Shown here: in pieces, positions 25,412 through 37,826 of the stretch | Layout: each line of letters starts with the position of its first letter | Numbering within the stretch: the stretch's first letter is position 1 | DNA from: Symsagittifera roscoffensis | Lineage: Eukaryota > Xenacoelomorpha > Acoela > Convolutidae | Direction of reading: 5' to 3' | DNA: 64,000 nucleotides | NCBI RefSeq assembly: GCF_963678635.1 | Contig: NC_087064.1 | Coordinates: 22,246,509-22,310,508 of the forward strand | Made by a program: the position numbers and the translations under genes | The notes under the pieces: model-generated | What the model saw: only the letters and a program-made list of their open reading frames with translations | What the model was told of the DNA's origin: nothing | Databases searched by the model: none

Positions 25412-25715
25412 CAATAAGCAGAATGGTCTAAGAGCAGAAAAACATTAACTTTTGTAAACTGATCGGTAAATTAAGTACAATAATAGTCAATGTTATCAAA
25501 GAAACTAATATTTTAGGCTAATTGAGTAAATTAATCGAGATTTAAAAAAAAATTAATGAAAAAAAACTTGATGAAATCATTCAATTCATGAATAATTTAT
25601 TCCTTTTCTTGGTATCATTGACGATTCTGATAATTGCTTTTATCAATTTGCCCGTATTAATCAGTAAAAGTTAATATTTTTCTGTTTTTCTGCTCTTAGA
25701 CCATTCTGCTTATTG
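25412..25715. mobile_element. MITE-like element with terminal inverted repeats
   Basis: About 304 bp bounded by inverted repeats. The left end reads caataagcagaatggtctaa and continues through gagcagaaaaacattaactttt. The right end (25667-25715) is its reverse complement apart from a short insertion. The interior is AT-rich without an ORF, as in a non-autonomous DNA transposon. I could not see a convincing target-site duplication. Confidence 0.7.
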
Positions 25716-26620
25716 CTCCGCCTCCATTTGGTCACCATGAAAGCTTCAGCATCCGGTTCGTTTATTAACACTATAACTTCTAACCTTAGATTTTAGCTTA
25801 TCTCGCACACTCTTAAAAAAAGTTGACATGTTTTCACATGACCATTGCTCACGTGTTGCGTATTTCAAGCAAAACCACATGGAAAACACTACTATATTTG
25901 TGTTCAAATAAACACACGAGAGCAAGACAAACCGAACACCAGATAGTTGTTCTCGTGTATTTCATGTAATTATAGCCTGTTTTTAAAATCATGTTTACTG
26001 TAGCAAAAAAAAACAGAAACAAACAAGTCAACAAACAAATCAACAAAAAAATTTGTTGTCATTGAAAAAATTTTCAAATTGACAACTTATTTGGAAAAAC
26101 AAAATTCAATCTCGGAAAAACAGAAGAGAAACAGGACGACAAACAAAAAGCAAGCTTTTAGTATTTTAAGAGCGTTCGTTAAGCCAACAACACATGGTTA
26201 AACGCCAATTGAACAAAAAGGCAAAGAAAATTTTTCTCATCAAAAACTGAAACTTTTAGGAGAATAAAGAGTTCGAATCTTCTACCTTCGAACTTTTAAA
26301 GTACCAACCGACCTGATGAAATAAACACAAGAATATTCATTTTCTGTCCTTAAACTGACGCAAAAAAATGTTTACTTAGCCGACGAAACAAGAGACGAAA
26401 TCATTTAGGCCCAATAAAAACTCTAGGCCAAAAAAACTTAGAAACTTAACTTACCTGAAAAAAAACCAGCCACGTATAGAATTTTAAAAACTACAGGAGT
26501 TAATTATTGAAAGTTGAGATTGCAAAGAAAGCTGGTTACAGCAAACACTGTAGTTTAGCAACTGAGCCGACAAAACATGAGCCGACAATCCCGGAAACCT
26601 CAAGTCTGACACTGAAAAAA
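25716..26620. other. AT-rich intergenic DNA
   Basis: No gene, repeat or RNA gene recognised. Small ORFs here are AT-driven. Confidence 0.4.
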
Positions 26621-26695
26621 ACAAGGTCCGGCCGAGACTCGTACCACTGACCATAGGTTTCAAAAGCAACTGCATTACCTCCAGACCAAACTTCT
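26621..26695 (-). repeat. Decayed tRNA-like or SINE-head sequence
   Basis: On the minus strand an A-box-like TGGTCTGGAGG is followed about 40 bases later by a B-box-like GGTACGAGTCTC, spacing typical of a tRNA internal promoter. It is not the same sequence as the pair at 9058 and 14637. The stems are imperfect, so a functional tRNA is unlikely. Confidence 0.45.
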
Positions 26696-26904
26696 GAAAC
26701 TTTCTTTGAAAACACAGGGGAAAACGCTAGCAAATAAGGTTTGCCATACGTAAATTTTACGTATTTCGGTTTTTCAATTTCGCTTTGTCAATGTTTCTGC
26801 AATCGCAAAAAGTTTTGCAGTATATATCACGTCAAACAAAAGCTTATCTATATATTTCGTAGTTAAATAAAAATCTATTGCCTATTTTTGGTTTTCTCAA
26901 AAAC

Positions 26905-28191
26905 CCGTTTCAGTTGTAATATTGCGAAAATTAACCGGATAAAAAGCTATTGTCTTAATTGTTGACTTAAATAAGACTCAACTCTAACTTACAAGTGTGC
27001 CTTTAAAATTATTGCATCTATTCACTAAATCAGATTTTGACTGAATTACTCTTTTGAACACTAATAAAAACCTTGTTTTGAAGAATGAGTACCTTTGAAT
27101 ACTTCCGATTTTCATGCTCAGTATTTATTAAAAGCGGTAAAAAAGATTAAATCCTTTTCAAATTTCAACGTAGAGACTCATGTCCAACGTAGAGACCAAT
27201 AGGCTGACTGATTTATTAGTTCTCACTTGAAAACTGGGACAATAGAGCGATAAGTACCGGTCTTTTACAAACCCTAAGAAAAACTTTGATCTTTAAGTTA
27301 AGTCCAAATAGGACATTTCTTGTGATTAAATGAAACAAAAAGTTTATTTGTTATCAAAGAAAAAAACAGACGCTGATGAAAAAGCTTCCTGATGAAAAAC
27401 AACATGAAGGAAAGCAATGAAGCATACTTACTATAATTGTCAGGTCCAGGTTGAGTGAGATCTTTGAGCTGACTAATAACCCGGCCAGATATTCAGTTTG
27501 CTCCAGATATTAGATAAACAATTTGGAAAACAAAAAGTGACACTCTGTGACTTAAAAAGAGAAAATTTTTTGAGTATTTTTTTATTCATTCAAATAATTC
27601 GTTTCTTGAAATTCGAGTTCAAAAAAACCAGAAAGAAATAAATTACCCCGAAAAAACAATCTTGCTAACAAAAAGAAAACCGAGACAATAAAGAACAAGA
27701 CGCAACATAACACGACGGGACTGAGCACAAAACAGATGAGCCAAGACGAAGCTGAAGCACAATCCACCAGCCGGAAGTTAGAAACCAACAGTTTGAATTA
27801 GGAAAGCAAAAAATTCCACAAAATTAGGCTTTTGTTAAATCCTTGATTAGCTGTTCAATCCATCCAAAAGTTGAAGTTTTTTCAAACTATCTGACAGCTT
27901 ATATTTAAGCCATTAACCTTGAACCTAAATTTTATGTTGTTGACTTTAAAGTATTTCACTACAACACCGATCGCTAACGATCTAATAGTAAAAAAACGGT
28001 GAGACTTAGTATAAAAGACAAAAGAGACAATAGAGGCTATAGAAAAGCACTTGTACCGCTTAGTAAAACTGATGCGACCAGTGAGGCTTTCATGACGAAT
28101 AAATTTTAACTGTCAAAGGCAGCATTCGGTATTTTTCCCAAAATATCAACTCAATCTTCTTTAACGAGACATCAACTTCTCGACTTCCAAC
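26905..28191 (+). repeat. 1.1-1.3 kb dispersed repeat, copy 1
   Basis: Diverged copy of a non-coding repeat also found at 29930 and 31160. Shared words, in order, include the ccggataa region, gtctttta/gcaaaccctaa, gatgaaaaag, ccgaaaaaacaatctt, and near the right end gcgaccagtgaggctttcat. The copies differ by many substitutions and indels. No ORF is conserved among them. Confidence 0.75.
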
Positions 28192-28210
28192 CCTATTATA
28201 ATTCAAAATC

Positions 28211-28355
28211 AAGCCAAACACATCATGAATTCAATCACTTTACCATTTTTTGTGAGTACGATCATCCAACGTTGAAGAAAATTTTGGAAAAAATAGCAGA
28301 GTTAGATGATCGCACAAAAATGGTCAAGCTATTGAATTCATGAAGTGTGTGGCTT
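28211..28355. repeat. Foldback (imperfect palindrome) element
   Basis: The left arm begins aagccaaacacatcatgaat. The right arm ends with its near reverse complement, finishing in gtgtgtggctt. Arms are about 55-60 bases with a loop of about 30. It could be a small MITE or a structured non-coding element. It abuts the right end of repeat copy 1. Confidence 0.75.
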
Positions 28356-29929
28356 AAATGCTATTTTTATCTCTTCAACAAGTCACATCACGCAACCAAT
28401 ATTATCTGTACAGACTGCCATGAACAGATTTTAGCCAATTTCTCTAAATACGGACAAATTGTCAGCTCCATTTGCCAGGTCTCAAATTATACCCGTTCCT
28501 TATTCCATTTTTCCTCTGTGGTTTCTGTTAAAATATGACCCAGAGTACAAAATGGGGAACACTAAAACTTGCAGTATGGCAAGTTACCGACACCTCACAG
28601 TTGCCATCCGACTATCACGTTAGGTACAGAATGCCTCCAATCAAAAACAAAACATTGCCCAATATGTCGAATCCTTTACGATTTTTCCGACCCTTGGAAC
28701 GTATCCTTGAACCCTAATGGATTATTCAATTCCAAGTTCTCTACACTTCTCAGAGCTGGTAATACATAAAGCTTTACATAACCCTCTCATATATAGTTAT
28801 ATCTTTTTAGTTGATTGCTAAACTTTCTTTTCTTTTTTATAACATTAGACACAAAACTCTTCAACAAATTGATGCTATTAACTATTTACTCCCATCGGTT
28901 TTGTTCTAGTCCCATTAACCTATAAAAAAGGAAGATTATGGTTAGCCTGTGAATGACCCCAAAAGGACACAACTATGATTCCGGGTTAATTTATGCCTAA
29001 ATTTCTATTGTGTTTTTGCTTAAAAAAACTTTCATTTCCGAGATTAATCGGAATTTAAATTGTTTTGAATTGCGTGTGTTAAATCAAAACAATGAACGTC
29101 ATCCTTCTTTTTGTTATCCGTGGTAGATGTGTGTAACACCCCAAGATTACGCTTTACAATGGCGTATTGGACAAAACAAACCCAATTTTTCTATAATATT
29201 TAGGAATGAGTTCAAACAGCGCTTTTGAGCCAAATTCAAATTGGAGAGTCAATAGTATTTGCCCAATGGAATAAGAATGTAAGCAAAGAAAAACAGCACT
29301 CGACAAAAACTCGAGAAAAAAAAGCGACAGCAGGACAGAAACTAATCAAAAATAAGCGAACTAGAAGAAAGGAAGATTTCCTATCCATAGACGATGTAAT
29401 AGTCAAAGAAAAGTGAAAAATTCCATCACTCCAACAAAGTTGGAAAATCAACAAAAAGGGAGGCATGCTTTAATCAGCACAATCAATGTTTGTAATCAAC
29501 CTGAAACATACCATACATCAAGCTACAATAAATGGAAGCCATAAGAAAATCTTGTTCTTTCAAAAATTTTAACAGAGGAAGCAAAAGCCCTGTCACTCAC
29601 ATCCCTCCTTCAAAAAGATCACTTTTCATTGGAAAGAACTTTGAACAACTGTCGGATACGTGTTTGAGGAGAAATAAAAAAAAGCTGAAAAACAAAAAGA
29701 CGAAGAGTCTCGTTGCAAAGAAAACTGCAAACTGCAGAAAGAAACATTCCTGAAAGGACACAACATTGAGCTCGAAAAAAGTAGACGCCTGCCAAATCAA
29801 TAAACATATTTAGACTCATATCCATGCATTAAACTTTGTACTATTAGAGTTCGTTTGTACTACTTTGAATGCTGAATGATTGGGTTTTAAATGTTACCTA
29901 TTTGAGGGTGTGGTTTAAACAGCCAATTT
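28356..29929. other. AT-rich intergenic DNA with weak coding-like traces
   Basis: No gene called. Around 28347-28770 two frames hold Cys/His phrases (CTDCHEQI, CPICRILYDF) that might be remnants of a zinc-finger protein, but stops interrupt them. Lysine-rich ORFs at 29225-29753 look compositional. Confidence 0.3.
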
Positions 29930-31151
29930 TTTGTTCAGAAAAGAGTTGAGTTGCAAAATTGCGAATACTACCCGGATAAGAGTCTTTTCTCTTAATTGTT
30001 AAGTTGATAAGAATCAATTTTAAATTACCAAAATGTGCTTTTTATATTAATGCCTCTATTCACTGAGGCAGCTTTTGATTGATTGACTCTTATAAAACTA
30101 TAAACTCTTTGAAAAATGACTACTTTTTGAACACGAGTCCAATTGCTCAGCTTTTTCAAAAAGCGGTAAAAACTATAGTGTCGTTTTCAAGTTGAAATCT
30201 AACAAAGTTGCAGCTGACTGATTTATTTGCCCTGACTCTTAGTTGGGACAAAAAAGCGATCAGCAACGGTCTTTTGCAAACCCTAAGATAACACTGTAAA
30301 TTTTAAAATGGGTGCAAGCTGAACATTTCTTCAAATCGAACGAAACAAACAAGCATTTTATCACATATCTAGGAAAAATGCAGATGCTGATGAAAAAGGT
30401 TCCTGATTAAGAGGAAGATGAAAGAAAGCAAACAAGCAAACTTATTATGATAGTCATGTCCAGTTTGTGTCAGAATGTCGAGCTGAAAAAATACCGGCCT
30501 GATATTCAATTTGCTCCAAAAATTAAAAAAAAGTTGAAACTGACTGAAAAATTTTCTGGGTACTTTTATTCTTTTGAAAATTCTTCACCAAAAATTCGAG
30601 TTCAGGAAACTTTTATTAAATAATTTATCCCGAAAAACAATCTTGCCAACAAAAAGAACACTGGGACTAGAGGGAGTTGAAGTAAAGCAACTCAACGGTA
30701 CTGTGCAAAAACTAGATGAGCGAAGACGAAATTGAAGAACAAACCGGAAATTAGGAGGAATCAGATAGTTCATTTAGTAAGGCAAAATCATAAAAAAAAC
30801 TAAGCTTAAAAAACTCCACATCCCATTGGGATTTTGTTAACCGTTGATTAGCTGTTCAATCCATAAACGTTGTGACTGATTTATATATGCTGACTTAACT
30901 ACAACTCCGATCGATAACAATCGAAGTAAAAAAACGGCAAGACTTATAGGATACACAGGATAAAATACTTAAGAGACAAGAGAGGCTACAGGAAAGCATT
31001 TGCATCGCTCAGTAAAACTGGCGCGACCAGTGAGGCTTTCATGACGAACAAACTTTTACTGACAAAAGCAGCAGTCGGCGTTTTGCCCAAATTATCAACG
31101 CGCTCTTCTTTAACGAGGATGTTATAAACATCCGCTTCTCGACTTCACCAT
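29930..31151 (+). repeat. 1.1-1.3 kb dispersed repeat, copy 2
   Basis: Second diverged copy, directly followed by copy 3. It ends with the same gcgaccagtgaggctttcat and cttctttaacgag words as copy 1. Confidence 0.75.
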
Positions 31152-31159
31152 AACAGAAT

Positions 31160-32265
31160 TCGTTTCTAAATAACCAAAAAAGTGCCTTTTGAATGATTGC
31201 CTCTATTCATCAAATCAGATTTTGACTGATTTCACTTTTATTAGGTCTATAATTTCTTGTTTTGAAAAATGAGTACTTTTTGATTACCAGTCCGATTTTT
31301 CACATTTTCATGCTTAGTAAACTCAAAAAAGATAAAAAAGATAAATTCGTTTTCAAGTTAAAATCTAAGTTGCGGGTGTAACTTGTAGACATATGATCTG
31401 ACTGATTTCTTTGTTCTGACTAAATAATTGGGACAAAAAAGCGATCAGCACTTGTCTTTTACAAACCCTCAATAAAAACTCTGAAAATAAAATCAGGTGC
31501 AAAATGAACATTGGTTATAACCAATCGAAACAAAGAAACATTTTATCTGTTACCTAGGAAAAATGCAGATACTGATGAAAAAGGTTAAATCTGATTAAAC
31601 AGAAGATTAAGGAAAGCAAACAAGCAAACCTATGATAAAAGTCAGGTCCAGCTGGTGTCAGAAATTTCAACTGAAAAAAAACCGGCCGGATATTCAAATG
31701 GCTCGAAACATAAGAAAAAAAGCTGATACTGACTGAAAAAGCGAAAATTTTCCGAGTATTTATATTCTTTTACAAAAAATTCTTTGCCAAATATTCGAGT
31801 TAAGGAAACATAAAAAAAATAATAATTTATCCCGAAAAACAATCTTACAAACAAAAAGAAGACCAAAACTATAGGGAACTAGAAGCAAGGCGACTCAACT
31901 GGACTGAGTAAAAATCAGAAGAGCTAACACGAAACTGAATAATATTCCACCAGCCGGACATTAGGAATCATATAGTTGAATTAGTAAGGCAAAATAATAT
32001 AAAATTTAAGATTAAAAAACACCTCATCCCATTGGGATTATGTTAACCCTTGATAAGCTGTTCAACCCATCTATTATTTAAAGTTTTTCAAAGCCTATTT
32101 AACAGCTTATGTTTGACATTTAAACCTTGTACTAAACTGATATGTTGTAAACTAAAAAAAGTATTTAACTACGAGTCGGATCGATAACGATCAGACTTAT
32201 AGCAAAAGATTAAAATACTAAAGAGACAAGAGAGGATATACGACAGCACGTGTCCCGCTTAGGCT
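31160..32265 (+). repeat. 1.1-1.3 kb dispersed repeat, copy 3
   Basis: Third diverged copy, head to tail with copy 2. It lacks the part of the right end where copies 1 and 2 share the gaggctttcat word. Confidence 0.65.
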
Positions 32266-32529
32266 GATGGGTAGACTTGTTCCACAAACCACCCATAAAA
32301 ACATTTGCTGCAGCTACTTCGACCGTCCGTGCCTCCAGTGAAAGATAAACATCCGTAGTGAATTTATGCTGTATTTAAAGAAAAGAGCGCAACTGGACGA
32401 GCTCAAATTACCGCTTACAACAAAACTTGTTGGTCAAAGAACGTTTAGAGCATTGATTCCGAAACCACTGACGTTCCCATTCTGCAAGATAAACTTCCAC
32501 ATCTGCAGCCAATTAAACATTCCGACGTT

Positions 32530-34755
32530 GAATTGATATTCAATTAATCCGTTATGATGGCGGCCATTACAGTGCCGGGTTGCTCTGGGCTGAATACGAG
32601 ACTCTTCTTCCAGATAATTTTCACGCTTCGATTAATCACTTTAAATCGCTGGAAAAGCGCTAAGATAGACTTGAACCTCAAAAATCGATTTTGAGGTTCA
32701 AAAAAACGTTTCGAATATCCGTGGCAATTTAGAGAGGGGTTGCGTAGCCCCGGTTAGCCTAGACGGCTCAAAAAACATCGTACCGGGAATGGTACGTTTT
32801 GAACCCAAACAAACCGGTTTTGAACGAAAAGTTTCGGCGCGTTTTGAACGGTGAGTTAAAAGTTCATGGGAGCCGCTGTATAGCTCAATTCTTGTCGGCC
32901 CTGATCAGCTGTAAAACTTTTGATTGTTCTAATGGTTTTCCAACAGCTTAAGTACGCAGTATCCGCTGACGTCGAAGGCATGTTTATGCAGGCCGGACAG
33001 CTAGAATGCGATTTACCAATTTCTTACCATTTCCAACCAATTTCTTACTACTCCCAACATTCCACAAACGGCACCGCAGGATTTCGGTCTCAACTGGGAT
33101 CATATCACCGATACGTTGGTTGTTAGCCAGAGAGTTAACTGCAAAATCAAAGACTGTTACACAGCGATCTGTTTTTAGGTTTGTGATGACCGTGTTCGAC
33201 CCAGTAGGTGTTGTCGCTCGGTATACTGTGCGGGGACCCTCATTACATACAGATATTTGTCTGGCCAATGAAGGGTCAGCAGTGGGACGATCCACTACCA
33301 AACGAGTTGTATCGCAGATTCATTGATTGGCTCTCAGGTTTGGCACTTATAGGTTAGCTCACGATCCCTCGTTCCTATTTTGATTTTCCAGTGGATGAGC
33401 TTGAACTGCTTATTTTCTATGACAGCTCGCTGGATGTGTTTTGTTCTGTTCAGAAAAACGCCATATCCGAATGTCAACTTCCGCTCGTCGTCGGCAAAAC
33501 AAGAGAAGCCCCAATGAAGATGCTCTGGCTTGGAACTTCAAGCTGCGCTTGTTGCTACTCGTCTAAATGATGATCTCGAAACAGCTGACATCGCGCATTT
33601 TTAATTGTTTGCGGACTGGACTGACATCACATTCTTTCAGTAGCTTCAGTGGTTGAACTCGATATTAAAGAAACATCCCGTGTTTCTTGCTAATCGGAAA
33701 GTCGAAATTCTGGAGTCGACATCAATTGACCAATATTTTAACGTCTCTAGTGGTGACAACCCCGCTGAGAGAGGAACTGAAGGTGTTAATTCCTGACGAG
33801 TCCCTGGATCAAAGTAGGTGGTTCAACGGCCATTCGTTCTTAAAAACTTCGGTTGGGCCATTCAACCTAAATAGAGAAGCTACCGAGAAAAATCGCGTCG
33901 ATTGTCCGGTCTACAATCTGAATGAGGGTTTAGAGGTCTTTTCAACTTTCTGTGCACTGCAGTTCTGTCTGATTTTGCCCTCTCTTGCGAAGAAAACAGC
34001 ACGTTTTCCGAGATAAAGCGCGTGATCCCATATATATATATATGCTGAGATTCTTAGCGAAACATCGTCATTTCAGAACGTCAGATAAGGCCATAATCGA
34101 CCCATGGGAATTTGATACCGCAGAAGAAAAACTTCTTCCGATTTCTCAGTTAGAGTCGTTCCCAGTCGAAAGTAAGCAAAAGGCTGCAGAAAACCATGTA
34201 AAAAAGTCGAGCCGTATATCATCATATTCTCCTTTTATCGGACCGAACGGTTCGGTTACATTTAGCGACCGTATTTGACGTCTTTCCGCAACCGCTTTCG
34301 AAACCCGTCCTACACTAAATATGGAAAGCCGTCTTCGACTATTCCGCTTGTTTCTCCGCTTTTTTCATCTCAAGCACAATCATCATTGCGTCGACTAGCC
34401 TCCGTTCCGTCATTCATCGGCAATTTGTACTGGGATTGAGATCTTCCTTAAGAACTATTGAAACGGAGCGTGTACGCTGTCAAAAAAGAAAAATCGTTAC
34501 GTCAAAGATGTCTGATCTTCCCGAAGAGAGCTTAGGTTACCGCCAGCCGCCGTACCCAAACTGCGGAATCGACTTTTTTCGTCCATTTTCATTTAGCTTT
34601 TCGAAAAACTTCAGAGATACGGTGGGGATTCTATTTAAATGTTCAACGACGCGAGCAATTCACATGGAGTTGGTTCCATCCATAGAAACAAGTTCAGGTG
34701 TGGTAGCTATCAAGCGCTTCATCTCTAGGCAAGGAGTACACAAAGGCATTAAGTA
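32530..34755 (+). pseudogene. Decayed BEL/Pao retrotransposon pol
   Basis: Scattered plus-strand reading segments in several frames match landmarks of BEL/Pao pol in the right order. HYSAGLLWAE (about 32563) fits the segment before RT. AVSADVEGMFMQ (about 32950) is RT motif A. VFDPVGVVARYTVRG (about 33190) is the conserved block after RT. ELLIFYDSSLDVF (about 33400) is the RNase H-like start. RWFNGHSFL (about 33820) fits the later connection. FKCSTTRAIHMELVPSIETS (about 34640) is the integrase core. The palm region carrying the second RT motif is deleted, and there are many stops and frame changes. A dead copy, unrelated in lineage to the Ty3/gypsy element on the right. Confidence 0.82.
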
Positions 34756-35372
34756 GAAGTATAACACACCAAGTGCGCAACTTCAAAGTGGAGCAAGGGA
34801 ACGAATGGTTCGCAGATGTAAGCTCGTGTTTTACTCGACCCTAGAGTAAGTTGAAAGTTCCCTTAACGCCCGTCCGTTCACTGCCATTTCAAACTATCCC
34901 AGTAGTCTCGAGGCTTGAGCGCCAAATCTTCTCTTCTGGTTCTACTAGAAATTTACTAGAAAGTAAATTGTACTAACAAGACCAAAAAATACAAAAGAGT
35001 TTTAAACGGTTTTAAAGCCTTTCTTTTTCAAAACCACTTACTACCACTCAATCCTACGCCCAGAGAGAAGAAGAGCTCGTGTATTAAAAAGAAGATTATA
35101 TTGATGATGAAACCCATTCATATGTACAAAAAGCTGAGGCAACTTCGACTGATTCAGAGAAAAGTTATGAACCACGCTATGCGGCAGAAAAATCAGTTTG
35201 AGTTCCAAAAATTTGAGCTTTTGAAAACTTTAATAATCGCAAGCATGAACCTCAATCTTTAGTTAGATCTATACTGAAAATGGTTTTGGGTGATCAAGTT
35301 CCTCCAAAATCAAAATTTACTCGAGTTTTCGTCTTTTGCGTATAAATTAAAGAACTAATTAAACTGCACGAT
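34756..35372. other. Spacer between BEL/Pao remnant and otopetrin-like gene
   Basis: AT-rich. It contains the 3' end of the otopetrin-like gene on the minus strand and possibly the end of the BEL/Pao remnant. No LTR was recognised. Confidence 0.4.
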
Positions 35373-37826
35373 TCAATCGTATGAGTATTGACACACATTT
35401 AGAAGAGACGAAGTAGATACAAATCTGAAGAAAATAGCAAAAGCGCTGCTTACTAACATTGCCATAGTCCAAACAAATGATTGTGCGTGATGCTGTACAG
35501 AAAAGAACATATGAGCGCGACCAGGTTGGACTCCTATCGGAATCATCCAATCAGAGATGCCTGATTCGGATGTCTCGTGACCGGATGATGTAACAGCAGG
35601 ACTCAATGTTATGAACTGGATCACATTCAACATCCACAAGGATAAATTCAAAAGTGACATGGACAACACGGAGCCCCGGCTGTTAGAAAACTGCTGCAGT
35701 TGTCTGTGTTGTCGAATCGGCACGCGGCGCAAGGCGTCAAACAAAAAGACTACTTGCGCGATCGCCTGGAGAATATTGCAAATAGAAGTCAGGATAGAGA
35801 GATAGGTGTGAAAGTTGGATTCAAAATGGGGTTGCATGTCGAAGAAATGTCTGCCGACTGCCGAGTAAATTGCAGCTAGGTCGTATAGTATAACAAACAG
35901 AATTGAGGCAACCAGGAGGGGTTGATCGACTACACTGTGACTCCATGGTTTTGACTCGTGCTTCGATAAAGAAAACCAGCATTTAAGAAGTGATAGACAT
36001 AAGGTTGTCAGAATGATAAGTGCATAAATATTGTGCACTCCAAATAATGCCAAATTCCAAGTTTTTTCCTCATTGGACGTGGCTCCGCTGGCATCTAATG
36101 ATGTAAATGCTATTGTGTACATCAAGAGACTCAGAGTGACGCTCAAATTGACACTTCCGCAAATAAGTCCCACACTTGTGCGTCTACACGATACTACTTT
36201 CGACTTCTGACTGAACCCGTAACTCAAGTATCCGGGTCCCAGCTGTCGTCTTAGAAAATTCCGACTGCCAAACTTTCGGTTCATGTTCGTCCAAAGGAGG
36301 ACAAGAAAAGCTATAGAGATAAAGGTAAAATGCACGAATGCGATATAGACATAAGGATAAATCACTTGGTCTATTCGGATAAATTTAACCACCACAAACG
36401 AACCATCGGTGCAATTTTTTAACTGGTCTAAATTGAATGCAACTCGGTTTATATCTTCTGGTAATGAAGAAAGAGAAAATTGACCATATGTCGAGTTGAT
36501 CTCTTGCGCGTAACTGGAATTTCCAGCAGCATTAGATGAGCTATCAACTAATTCGAGCATTGTTGTTGTACTGTTCGGGTCATTGTTCCATGACGGTACA
36601 CGGAGCTTCACATTAGCCACCGTTTCCAAAGCTAGGAATGACAGCAAGCCAAGACAGACGTGCATAATAGCAGAACGAGCAATCAATTTGGGCTTGCTAA
36701 TTTGGGTTTTTGAGTTAATTATAAGGAAGTAAATTAAAAGTAAAAAGAAAACAATTAATACGACGAAATGCGTAGCCGGTAAAAGACTCTCCATCAAACA
36801 TCCACTGGCAATTAAGGCAATCAAATGGGGAACTAAACGCACGGTGCATCCCAGAATCGCCACAAATCCGAAAACTGGAATGCTCAATTTCAGCAGGTTG
36901 TTGCATTGTCTTTCATCTTTGGTGGTCACACTTTTACCAGTGGCTGAGATTTTAGACAGGGACCGGTAATAACAGAATAAGTATATTAGGCTGACTAAAG
37001 CAATCACAATTATCACAAAGCAGAACATATTTAGATAGACTTCTAGAACTAACAGTGGTCGCCAAAGATGCCAGCAGAATACATTGCAGCCAACACATAG
37101 CACGATAATAAAATAAAGAACGCTGAAGATTCTGCCGACGTTATCGCTGCAATATCTTTTATCATAGTCTTCCGCTTCTTCGATCGTATTGTCGTTGAGC
37201 AAATCTTGTAATGATTTTCTAGCCGTGCCAAACCTGTCAGGATTTGGAAACAAAATAGGATTACGCGTCAGTGAACTAACGTTCGATCCTGGGATAAAAC
37301 CACCATCATTTTGCATTCTGGTAACTCTGCCTGTTGTTGCAAACCCAGACATGTAGTTAGAGTTGGGATGCATTATTGGTTGTAGCGAAGTTTCTTGGAG
37401 TATGTTGTCGGCCGAGAACTGTCGGGTCATTCCTGTGTTTGCTCCAACATGCCTTCCCAAACCTATCGTTCCCATTCCACTATCACGTTGCGGATCATTA
37501 ATGAACTGTGAGTTTGGGTTTACGATCATTGGAACACCACCTTGATTGGGCATATTCGGAGGCTGTGGAGCAGGTTTCCGGGGAATACGTACACCATCGC
37601 GGTCATAGGCCCCGTCACATTCAGCTTCTCTGCGAGGGCTCCCTAACGCAGCGTTGCTAGGCGACGACGGTGGAGATGGCCACACGTCGCTACCAGTTTG
37701 CCTCTTGCTTGCATTTTCGCTAGGAGGCCTGGGTAAAAATGGTTCCGCGGACTCTTCTATTTCACTCTGAGCCGCTGCAATATGGTTCGCACCTCCTCCA
37801 TACATGCTTATAGCATCAAGAGGCAC
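35373..37826 (-). CDS. Otopetrin-like multipass membrane protein
   Basis: 817-residue single ORF ending in TGA. Otopetrins are 12-helix plasma-membrane proton channels. Seen here: residues 1-230 form a polar Pro/Ser/Asn-rich cytosolic tail, followed by about 12 hydrophobic segments. Family-like landmarks are LIARSAIMHVCLGLLSFLAL (the Otop 'ARxxxMH' region) and the final block LNLSLWMLNVIQF ... FVWTMAMLVSSAFAIFFRF, matching the 'NLALWxxNTFE ... FYRFHS' signature region of otopetrin C-termini. A loop rich in Asn and Ser with NST/NSS sites (about residues 410-460) looks extracellular and glycosylated. The family signature is diverged, so channel activity is not assured. COA4 lies 340 bp upstream on the same strand. 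Confidence 0.68.
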   Translation of the reverse strand: MPLDAISMYGGGANHIAAAQSEIEESAEPFLPRPPSENASKRQTGSDVWPSPPSSPSNAALGSPRREAECDGAYDRDGVRIPRKPAPQPPNMPNQGGVPMIVNPNSQFINDPQRDSGMGTIGLGRHVGANTGMTRQFSADNILQETSLQPIMHPNSNYMSGFATTGRVTRMQNDGGFIPGSNVSSLTRNPILFPNPDRFGTARKSLQDLLNDNTIEEAEDYDKRYCSDNVGRIFSVLYFIIVLCVGCNVFCWHLWRPLLVLEVYLNMFCFVIIVIALVSLIYLFCYYRSLSKISATGKSVTTKDERQCNNLLKLSIPVFGFVAILGCTVRLVPHLIALIASGCLMESLLPATHFVVLIVFFLLLIYFLIINSKTQISKPKLIARSAIMHVCLGLLSFLALETVANVKLRVPSWNNDPNSTTTMLELVDSSSNAAGNSSYAQEINSTYGQFSLSSLPEDINRVAFNLDQLKNCTDGSFVVVKFIRIDQVIYPYVYIAFVHFTFISIAFLVLLWTNMNRKFGSRNFLRRQLGPGYLSYGFSQKSKVVSCRRTSVGLICGSVNLSVTLSLLMYTIAFTSLDASGATSNEEKTWNLALFGVHNIYALIILTTLCLSLLKCWFSLSKHESKPWSHSVVDQPLLVASILFVILYDLAAIYSAVGRHFFDMQPHFESNFHTYLSILTSICNILQAIAQVVFLFDALRRVPIRQHRQLQQFSNSRGSVLSMSLLNLSLWMLNVIQFITLSPAVTSSGHETSESGISDWMIPIGVQPGRAHMFFSVQHHAQSFVWTMAMLVSSAFAIFFRFVSTSSLLNVCQYSYD

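Noticed and set aside
29225-29753. Lysine-rich plus-strand ORFs of 63 and 73 codons
   Set aside because: AT-rich composition, no motif, and not conserved in the neighbouring repeat copies.
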